Shown piece by piece: positions 1 to 5,097 of a stretch of DNA of 5,097 nt. The stretch covers positions 1 through 5,097 of the forward strand of contig JAMOPP010000201.1 in NCBI GenBank assembly GCA_027064405.1, in the 5' to 3' direction. The notes beneath the pieces were generated by a model. That model saw nothing but the letters and a program-made list of their open reading frames with translations, was not told the DNA's origin and did not search any database. This DNA is from Desulfurellales bacterium. Its GTDB lineage: Bacteria; Campylobacterota_A; Desulfurellia; Desulfurellales; Hippeaceae. Position 1 is the stretch's first letter; each line of letters opens with the position of its first letter. The position numbers and the translations under genes are program-made.

Positions 1-179
1 GAGCTCACAGCAACATTTTTCTTCTGCAATCCCACAACTTCTCCTATATCCTTTCCGATATAAGGAGATTCGCTATACTCCACAGCTCCGACAAGTTCTA
101 AATTCTCATCCTGCTCTATTAAATTGATAATTCTTTTCCCCATTTTTCCGGCTGCACCGTCTACAATTACTCTTATCAT
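1..179 (-). CDS. dapB: 4-hydroxy-tetrahydrodipicolinate reductase, N-terminal 59 codons only (cut by window edge)
   Basis: DapB reduces the DapA product to tetrahydrodipicolinate with NAD(P)H, in the cytoplasm, as the second step of the DAP/lysine branch. The fragment begins MIRVIVDGAAGKMGKRI: a beta strand followed by the glycine-rich dinucleotide loop GAAGKMG at residues 8-14, the DapB version of the Rossmann motif. After it come LELVGAVEY (28-35) and IGKDIGEVVG (41-50), which match the second strand and the following loop of the family. The ATG at 179 is the only possible start, because the dapA TAA stop lies in the same frame four codons upstream and a good Shine-Dalgarno sequence precedes it. 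The catalytic histidine/lysine region and the C-terminal domain (full length is usually about 245-270 residues) lie beyond the left edge. Position 35, where E. coli has the NADPH-contacting Arg39, is Tyr here. The identification is strong although only the N-terminus is visible. Confidence 0.93.
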   Translation of the reverse strand, partial: MIRVIVDGAAGKMGKRIINLIEQDENLELVGAVEYSESPYIGKDIGEVVGLQKKNVAVS

Positions 180-183
180 TTTT

Positions 184-192
184 CTCTCCTCT
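184..192 (-). promoter_or_regulatory. Shine-Dalgarno of dapB, overlapping the dapA stop codon
   Basis: On the minus strand the sequence AGAGGAGAG sits just before the dapB ATG, with the core AGGAG at 186-190 and six bases between the core and the start. Its first base is the last base of the dapA TAA stop (192-194). Ribosomes finishing dapA therefore pass directly over the dapB initiation site, which fits translational coupling of the two consecutive enzymes. Confidence 0.8.
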
Positions 193-1073
193 TAATTTAT
201 CAAGCCCATTTCTTTTAGTACACTTTCCAATTTTTTCTTGTTAGTATCACCCATAGGACACAAAGGAAGTCTAAATTCCTCATCAATAAGCCCCATAATT
301 GCCAGTGCGGTTTTAACAGGCAAAGGATTGGTTTCATAGAACATAGCGGTATGAAGCTTAAACATTTTATGATGAAGTTCCTTTGCTTTTTCAAAGTTAC
401 CTGCAACTATTTCGTCGTACTGTTTTGCAACAATTTCAGGATATACATTTGCCGTGACGGAAATAATTCCCGTTGCCCCGATAGACATCATAGGAAGTGT
501 TAAAAAATCATCCCCACTTATGACATTAAAATTACTATATTTACCTTCTATTATCTCGGATACTTGATTTAAGGAGCCGCTCGCCTCTTTTATTCCTATA
601 ATATTATCTATTTCAGACAGTCTGATTGCCGTTGCAGGAAGTATATTTCCGCTTGTTCTTCCAGGAACATTATAAAGAACAAGTCCTATGTTTATATTTT
701 CAGATATCGTTTTATAATGTCTATAAAGACCCTCCTGTGTAGGCTTGTTGTAATACGGAGACACAGACAATATCGCATCAACGCCCAAGCTTTCAGCCAA
801 CTTTGCAAGTTCGACAACCTTTGCCGTATTATTTGTTCCCGCTCCTGCCATTACGGGAACCTTCCCCTTACATTCTTCTACTGCTATGGAAACAACCTGT
901 TCATATTCGCTAAGAGAAAGCGTAGCTGCCTCACCGGTAGTGCCACAAGGGACAATAGCATCTATTCCTGCTTTAATTTGCCTTTTAATTAAATTTCTGA
1001 ATTTTTCTTCGTCGACTTTTCCATTTTTAAATGGTGTAACTATAGCAACCATTGCACCTTTTAATTCAAACAT
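192..1073 (-). CDS. dapA: 4-hydroxy-tetrahydrodipicolinate synthase
   Basis: DapA condenses pyruvate with L-aspartate-4-semialdehyde, the committed step to DAP and lysine, in the cytoplasm. The 293-residue protein is the usual length and a complete (beta/alpha)8 class I aldolase of the DHDPS family. By alignment from memory with E. coli DapA, the Schiff-base lysine is K162 in GIKEASG, the catalytic triad is T45 (in GTTGEAATL), Y108 (in PYYNKPTQEG) and Y134 (in YNVPGRT), and R139 is the substrate-binding arginine. SGDD (186-189) and NPLPVK (249-254) are also family signatures. The ATG start is fixed by an in-frame TAA immediately upstream. The gene lies 14 bp after dapF and 12 bp before dapB. 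At the lysine allosteric site, E. coli His53, His56 and Glu84 correspond to L54, Y57 and K85, so feedback inhibition by lysine may be weak or absent; this is inference. Confidence 0.97.
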   Translation of the reverse strand: MFELKGAMVAIVTPFKNGKVDEEKFRNLIKRQIKAGIDAIVPCGTTGEAATLSLSEYEQVVSIAVEECKGKVPVMAGAGTNNTAKVVELAKLAESLGVDAILSVSPYYNKPTQEGLYRHYKTISENINIGLVLYNVPGRTSGNILPATAIRLSEIDNIIGIKEASGSLNQVSEIIEGKYSNFNVISGDDFLTLPMMSIGATGIISVTANVYPEIVAKQYDEIVAGNFEKAKELHHKMFKLHTAMFYETNPLPVKTALAIMGLIDEEFRLPLCPMGDTNKKKLESVLKEMGLIN

Positions 1074-1080
1074 TTATCTA

Positions 1081-1086
1081 CCCCCC
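1081..1086 (-). promoter_or_regulatory. Unusual G6 ribosome binding site of dapA
   Basis: The 14-bp dapF-dapA gap holds a run of six G on the minus strand, seven bases before the dapA ATG, and no AGGAG core. GGGGGGT can still pair with the anti-Shine-Dalgarno sequence through G.U wobbles, in the place of AGGAGGT, and its spacing is right. It is the least canonical of the four ribosome binding sites visible here. The start itself is not in doubt, since TAA directly precedes the ATG in frame. Confidence 0.6.
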
Positions 1087-1087
1087 A

Positions 1088-1921
1088 CTAATAATTATAA
1101 GCCTCTTCTATCATTGTTCCTATATATGTAAGCATAGCATCACCCTCTAAAAAAACATTTCCTATAGCGCCGTTTTCTACATCGGCATAAATTGTAAGTA
1201 TTTTTTTGCTTTTCGTATGAACTTTAACGGGAGATTTTGCCCTATTTTGTAAAATTGCCACAAGAGCCGACGCTGTCGCACCCGTTCCGCAAGCAAGTGT
1301 TTCATCTTCTACGCCTCTTTCGTATGTTCTCAATTGTATATTACTCTCATCAATAATCTCCGCAAAGTTTACATTTGTACCTTCAGGCTCAAACTCTTTA
1401 TGATACCTTGTTTTTGCTCCTATATTTCTTAAATCTATACCCTCTACGCTATCTACAAAATAAACAATATGAGGGACACCGGTATTGATAAAACTTGCTT
1501 TAAGCTCTATGCCGTCCAACTCTATATTTTCCCGATAATCTTTTGGCTGAGTAAGCTGCACTTTTACACTGTTTAATCCCGTTATTTGAGCCTTAATGGT
1601 TCCTGCAAGCGTTAAAAAACTCATTTCAAGCGGTGCTAATTTATTAAGATAGGCAAATCTTGCGGCACATCTTGAACCGTTACCGCACATCTCAACCTCG
1701 CCACCATCGTTATTGTAAAATCTCCATCTAAAATCAGCCTCATCATCTTTTTCTATCAATATAAGTCCGTCGGCACCTACAGACATACCCCTTGTGCAAA
1801 CTTTCTTAACAAACTCTCTTATTGGTATGTCTATAAGATTCTCTACCACATTCTCCTGATTGTTTATTATGATGAAATCATTCCCGCTTCCGTTCATTTT
1901 AAAAAATGGTATTTTTTTCAT
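1088..1921 (-). CDS. dapF: Diaminopimelate epimerase
   Basis: DapF interconverts LL-DAP and meso-DAP by a cofactor-independent two-base mechanism, supplying meso-DAP for peptidoglycan and for LysA. The 277-residue protein has the normal length and both halves of the pseudo-symmetric DapF fold. The N-terminal half has MNGSGNDF (9-16), YNNDGGEVEMCGNGSR (69-84) with catalytic C79, and substrate-contacting N70. The C-terminal half has GTNVNF (181-186), YERGVEDETLACGTGA (200-215) with catalytic C211, and the E201-R202 pair. The segment between ERG and the second cysteine is one residue longer than in the Haemophilus enzyme, a variant I recall from other bacterial groups. The ATG overlaps the lysA TGA stop as ATGA, and an AAGGGTG ribosome site lies inside the end of lysA. 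A DapF gene implies that this organism makes LL-DAP first, by an acylated or aminotransferase (DapL) route, rather than relying only on DAP dehydrogenase. Confidence 0.97.
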   Translation of the reverse strand: MKKIPFFKMNGSGNDFIIINNQENVVENLIDIPIREFVKKVCTRGMSVGADGLILIEKDDEADFRWRFYNNDGGEVEMCGNGSRCAARFAYLNKLAPLEMSFLTLAGTIKAQITGLNSVKVQLTQPKDYRENIELDGIELKASFINTGVPHIVYFVDSVEGIDLRNIGAKTRYHKEFEPEGTNVNFAEIIDESNIQLRTYERGVEDETLACGTGATASALVAILQNRAKSPVKVHTKSKKILTIYADVENGAIGNVFLEGDAMLTYIGTMIEEAYNY

Positions 1922-3162
1922 ATTTTTTCACCCTTAATTAAATTATCCAACTCTTCTCTTTCTCTTATAACTTTATATGTATCATTGTCAACCATAATCT
2001 CAGCCGGACGCACTCTTGAGTTGTAATTGCTTGACATGGTAAATCCGTAGGCACCTGCGCTAAAAACAGACAAATAACCTCCGTTTTCAACATTTTCTAT
2101 TTCATAATCTCTCGCAAGAAAATCTCCTGTTTCACATATCGGACCGACAATATCACACACTATCTTCTTTTTATCTTCTATTTTTAAAGGTTTAATTTCG
2201 TGATAAGCACCATACAAGGATGGCCTTAACAAATCGTTCATTCCAGCATCAACAATGATAAAATTTTTGTTTGAGTTTGTTTTATGGTACACAACCTCGG
2301 TAACTAATATACCTCCGTTTCCTACCATAAATCTTCCGGGCTCAAAAACTAAAAGAACATCGGGAAAATCTTCAAAAGCTTTTTCAATCTGCTCAGCGTA
2401 TATCTCGACAGACGGCGGAGTATCCTTCCTATTGTCATAGACTATTCCCAATCCTCCACCTACATCAACGGCTCTCCATTCTATGCCTTCCTCTTCAAGT
2501 TTTTTCATCAACTCAGCTATTTTAACACTTGCATCATAAATCGGCTTGGAATCAAGAAGCTGACTACCTATATGAAACTGCACACCGTAAACATCTATAT
2601 TTTTTAAATTCTTAGCTTTTATATAAGAATCATAAGCCTCATCATACGGAATTCCAAATTTGTTCTTTTTTAACCCTGTTGATATATACGGATGTGTTTT
2701 AGGGTCAACATTGGGGTTTACCCTGAAGGAAATTCTTGCTTTTACTCCCAAATTTTTTGCGACTTCATTAATGCTGTAAAGTTCGTCCATAGATTCGACA
2801 TTTATCATCATTATGTTATTTTTTAAAGCATACTCAATTTCATCTTTGGTTTTTGCAACACCGCTAAAAACTATCTTAGATGTATCAACACCGGCTTTTA
2901 TTGCTCTAAACAACTCACCCTTCGAGACAATGTCAGCTCCGCTTCCAAGTTTTGCAAATGTATTTATAACGCTAAGATTGCTGTTTGCCTTTATTGCAAA
3001 TGATACACAATGTTTTCTTGAAAATGCTTTATCAAATTTTTCAAACTGTTTTTTAAAATAAGATTTGGAATAGATATAAAGAGGCGTTTTTTCTTTATTA
3101 ACTATCTCCTCAACTTTGATATTTTCAACATACAATTCGTTATTTTCATACCTAAAACCCAT
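1918..3162 (-). CDS. lysA: Diaminopimelate decarboxylase
   Basis: LysA decarboxylates meso-DAP to L-lysine, the last step of the pathway, as a PLP enzyme of the alanine-racemase-like fold (type III) and usually a dimer. The 414 residues match the family. In the barrel domain are FAIKAN (56-60) with the PLP lysine K58, GADIVSKGE (75-83), FRVNPNVDP (146-154), HIGSQ (197-201) with the PLP-stacking His197, GGGLG (235-239) for the phosphate, and EPGR (274-277). In the C-terminal domain are DAGMNDLLRPSLYGAYH (305-321), the catalytic-site cysteine C343 in GPICETGD supplied across the dimer, and Y372 in GAYGF. The ATG is the only credible start: a perfect AGGAGG precedes it and an in-frame TAA lies six codons upstream. 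The gene starts 26 bp after the upstream iron-sulfur gene and overlaps dapF by 4 bp. Confidence 0.97.
   Translation of the reverse strand: MGFRYENNELYVENIKVEEIVNKEKTPLYIYSKSYFKKQFEKFDKAFSRKHCVSFAIKANSNLSVINTFAKLGSGADIVSKGELFRAIKAGVDTSKIVFSGVAKTKDEIEYALKNNIMMINVESMDELYSINEVAKNLGVKARISFRVNPNVDPKTHPYISTGLKKNKFGIPYDEAYDSYIKAKNLKNIDVYGVQFHIGSQLLDSKPIYDASVKIAELMKKLEEEGIEWRAVDVGGGLGIVYDNRKDTPPSVEIYAEQIEKAFEDFPDVLLVFEPGRFMVGNGGILVTEVVYHKTNSNKNFIIVDAGMNDLLRPSLYGAYHEIKPLKIEDKKKIVCDIVGPICETGDFLARDYEIENVENGGYLSVFSAGAYGFTMSSNYNSRVRPAEIMVDNDTYKVIREREELDNLIKGEKI
1929..1935 (-). promoter_or_regulatory. Shine-Dalgarno of dapF, inside the lysA 3' end
   Basis: On the minus strand AAGGGTG lies seven bases before the dapF ATG and encodes part of the final Lys-Gly-Glu codons of lysA. 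With the ATGA stop/start overlap at 1918-1921 it indicates translational coupling: a ribosome terminating on lysA can restart on dapF. Confidence 0.7.
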
Positions 3163-3166
3163 AAAA

Positions 3167-3172
3167 CCTCCT
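3167..3172 (-). promoter_or_regulatory. Strong Shine-Dalgarno of lysA
   Basis: A perfect AGGAGG lies on the minus strand four bases upstream of the lysA ATG, a slightly short spacing. The rest of the 26-bp gap (3163-3188) is almost pure A/T, with no stem-loop followed by a T-run. I therefore see no terminator separating the upstream iron-sulfur gene from the lysine genes. Confidence 0.8.
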
Positions 3173-3188
3173 ATTAATTAAATTAAAA

Positions 3189-5097
3189 CTACAATATTTT
3201 ATTCAAATAACTCACAAAATGCAACAATTCTACATTTGAATGTTTAATTTTTAAACCTCCCCCTATCTGCATCATACATCCGGGACACGCAGTAATAAGG
3301 GTCTGTATATTTGCTTTTTCTATAGATATAATTTTCTTATCAAGCAGCTTGGAAGATATGTAGGGATGCATAATTGAATAACTCCCTGCAAAACCGCAAC
3401 ATCTATCAGCATCTTCTATCTGTATAAAGTTAGGTTCATTAGTCTTTAAAAAATTCTCGATTTCTTTTGATTGGTGAAGTCCTCTATTCAGGTGGCACGG
3501 GATATGATAGCCCAAAAACGAACCGAGTCTTGCAGTTTTAATACCATCTCTTTCTATTTTTGAAAGAAAGAAAGAGCCTGCACAAGTAACTTTATCCGAT
3601 AATTCCTTTGCTTTTTTAGTTTTATTGATAATAGTATAGTCCCTTTTTATCATATGGGCACAATGAGGATCAAGAAACAGTATATTTTCGCACTCCAAAG
3701 ACATTAAATACTCTATGTTGATTTGGGCAGCCTCAATTGCAGATTTTCTTTCACCATTGTAGTAGGCAGGTGCACCGCAACAGGATTTTTGTTTAATTAC
3801 CTCTATGTCAATGCCCAGTTTTTCACCGACTGAAAGCGCATCATACCCTATATTGTTATAAAAAAAGTTTGTAGAACAGCCCGCAAAGAGGCAAATTTTT
3901 GATTTTTTAGTTTTTATCGTGTCAAAGGACGGATTTACAGACGGAAGCTGCCTGAAGTTATTTCCAAGTGCCGTATCTATTTTACCCACCCCTACCCTTA
4001 ACTCTTTTTTAAATAAAAAATGCGCAAACAGAGCCGATATACGCAAGAAACCGTAACGATTTTCAAGCCGTTTAATGATTAATCCCTTTATGCCGGGTGT
4101 ATTCTTTGTATTTCTTGTTTTTATTTCAACTATCATCTCTTGAAGGTTGATTCTTGATGAACATATCTCGTCACAAGCCATACAGCCTGTACATAAACTT
4201 GCATATTCTAAAATATTTGGCGTATCTTTAGTAAAATAAGAGAGTAGTATTCCGATTGGTCCTGCATATGTTTTGCCCCTAAAAAACCCGCCACCAACCG
4301 TTGTATAAACGGGACAGGCATTTTGACACGCTCCACAGCGAATACAGTTTAGAATTTCTTTAAAAGAATTATCTTTTGCAATACCGCTTCTTCCGTTATC
4401 AATTAAAACAACAAAGAAATCATAAAAAGGCTTTTTTATAACATCAATAAAACTCGTTGTAACCTGACCGGTAGCCGCTTTTGGTAAAAGTTCAACTATT
4501 TTAAAGGCTTCTTCGTCGTTTTTTACGATTTTATCAATACCCATAACACATATAACGAGATTCTGCCTTATAACATTCTGAACATTACCTTCGTTGCTTA
4601 CAATAAAAAAAGAACCGCTCTCAATTGACGCAACATTTGCACCTATTATTCCGCATTCTGACTTTTTGAAATTTTCCCTTATTTTATTTTTAGAAAAATC
4701 AACCATTTCTTTAATATCAAGGCTTAAATTTTCATTAAATTTTGTATTTAAAAGTTCATTTATCTTTTCTCGTGGCATATGTATTGCAGGAGCTGTCATA
4801 TGTGTAGGCGGTTCATTATTAATCTGCACAAGCCACTCTCCAATGTCTGTTTCAACTGCATCTAATCCGTTTATCTTTAAAAAATCATTTAATTCTATCT
4901 CTTCCGTCGTTAGAGATTTTGATTTTACTATATTTTTAATGCCGTTTTTTTCTATTAAGCTTAGAATAGTTTGGCGGGCATCATCTTTATCTTTTGCAAT
5001 ATAATATTTTACGCCGTTTTTGCTTAGAGCTTTTGTAAAATCTTCTAAATTCTTATCTATATCGCTGACATTACGGCTCTTTATATTTTTTACAACA
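3189..5097 (-). CDS. Fused LutB-LutA (LldF-LldE) type LUD/iron-sulfur oxidoreductase, 5' end outside window
   Basis: The reading frame is open from the right edge to a TAG at 3189-3191, giving 635 visible residues (numbered from the first whole codon at 5096). Residues of about 15-245 form an LUD domain: KSLTTEEIELNDFL, INNEPPTHMTAPAIH (92-106), a segment ending SNEGN (167-171), LLPKAATGQ (203-211) and DNGRS (233-237). Two CxxCxxCxxxC ferredoxin motifs follow (C251/254/257/261 and C302/305/308/312). After a linker come two CCG domains, with C402, C407, C439-C440 and C479, then C534, C566-C567, C604 and C607. This is LutB/LldF fused to LutA/LldE, the non-flavin L-lactate-utilisation Fe-S proteins; a similar fusion is known in Desulfovibrio. 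A role in oxidising lactate or a related hydroxyacid is the family expectation, but the substrate is not shown by sequence. A GTG at 4829 is not the start, since conserved LUD sequence precedes it. Perhaps 50-90 N-terminal residues are missing. Confidence 0.9.
   Translation of the reverse strand, partial: VVKNIKSRNVSDIDKNLEDFTKALSKNGVKYYIAKDKDDARQTILSLIEKNGIKNIVKSKSLTTEEIELNDFLKINGLDAVETDIGEWLVQINNEPPTHMTAPAIHMPREKINELLNTKFNENLSLDIKEMVDFSKNKIRENFKKSECGIIGANVASIESGSFFIVSNEGNVQNVIRQNLVICVMGIDKIVKNDEEAFKIVELLPKAATGQVTTSFIDVIKKPFYDFFVVLIDNGRSGIAKDNSFKEILNCIRCGACQNACPVYTTVGGGFFRGKTYAGPIGILLSYFTKDTPNILEYASLCTGCMACDEICSSRINLQEMIVEIKTRNTKNTPGIKGLIIKRLENRYGFLRISALFAHFLFKKELRVGVGKIDTALGNNFRQLPSVNPSFDTIKTKKSKICLFAGCSTNFFYNNIGYDALSVGEKLGIDIEVIKQKSCCGAPAYYNGERKSAIEAAQINIEYLMSLECENILFLDPHCAHMIKRDYTIINKTKKAKELSDKVTCAGSFFLSKIERDGIKTARLGSFLGYHIPCHLNRGLHQSKEIENFLKTNEPNFIQIEDADRCCGFAGSYSIMHPYISSKLLDKKIISIEKANIQTLITACPGCMMQIGGGLKIKHSNVELLHFVSYLNKIL

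Noticed and set aside
1..6. GAGCTC (SacI recognition sequence) exactly at the window start, perhaps a cloning junction
   Set aside because: The hexamer reads smoothly as part of the dapB coding frame. Its position at the edge could mean a cloned fragment end, but nothing biological can be concluded.
215..406. Minus-strand 63-codon frame inside dapA
   Set aside because: It is an out-of-frame reading of the dapA 3' half. No ribosome site stands out and the peptide is not recognisable.
717..1131. Two overlapping plus-strand open frames of 91 and 81 codons
   Set aside because: Both are antisense to dapA (the second also reaches the dapF end), and their translations resemble no family. The real gene on the other strand is complete.
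2255..3061. Plus-strand open frames at 2255-2440 and 2813-3061
   Set aside because: Both are antisense to conserved parts of lysA and have no supporting ribosome site or domain.
3163..3188. Possible terminator, promoter or lysine riboswitch before lysA
   Set aside because: The gap is only 26 bp of mostly A/T plus the ribosome site. There is no GC-rich hairpin with a T-run, no spaced -35/-10 pair, and far too little space for a lysine riboswitch.
4944..4950. A AAA AAC heptamer in zero frame (minus strand) of the Fe-S gene, a classic -1 frameshift slippery sequence
   Set aside because: The zero frame continues uninterrupted with conserved LUD sequence, no stimulatory stem or pseudoknot is evident just downstream, and such A-runs are expected by chance in AT-rich lysine-rich coding sequence.
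4594..5004. 136-codon open frame on the plus strand
   Set aside because: It lies wholly antisense to the LUD-domain coding region, whose protein sequence is clearly conserved. It shows no recognisable domain and is a shadow of the AT-rich coding strand.

Overview
The window is an AT-rich bacterial stretch, roughly mid-30s % G+C by eye, with all five recognisable genes on the minus strand. Read in the direction of transcription (right to left) they are: a 5'-truncated fused LutB-LutA-type (LldF-LldE) iron-sulfur protein, lysA, dapF, dapA and the first 59 codons of dapB, which runs off the left edge. The gaps are 26 bp, a 4-bp ATGA overlap, 14 bp and 12 bp. There is no room for a terminator or a conventional promoter between genes, so this looks like one polycistronic unit. 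No stretch longer than 26 bp is non-coding.

The four downstream genes form a block of the diaminopimelate (DAP)/lysine pathway. DapA condenses pyruvate with aspartate semialdehyde, DapB reduces the product, DapF converts LL-DAP to meso-DAP for peptidoglycan, and LysA decarboxylates meso-DAP to lysine. The genes that carry tetrahydrodipicolinate to LL-DAP are not in the window. Catalytic residues are present in DapA, DapF and LysA, and the nucleotide-binding loop is present in the DapB fragment, so nothing looks decayed.

The upstream gene is the unusual member. It joins an LUD domain, two CxxCxxCxxxC [4Fe-4S] motifs and two cysteine-rich CCG domains in one polypeptide, where many bacteria use separate LutB/LldF and LutA/LldE subunits. 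Its frame is open to the right edge and carries conserved LUD sequence before the first apparent start, so the true start lies outside the window.

The order lysA-dapF-dapA-dapB and the fused LldF-LldE architecture (similar to that known in Desulfovibrio) suggest an anaerobic or microaerophilic Gram-negative lineage of the Deferribacterota/Desulfobacterota kind. This is inference from gene order and protein style; the species cannot be named. I see no mobile element, CRISPR array, RNA gene, riboswitch or new defence system. The window is essentially ordinary core metabolism with one interesting linkage.
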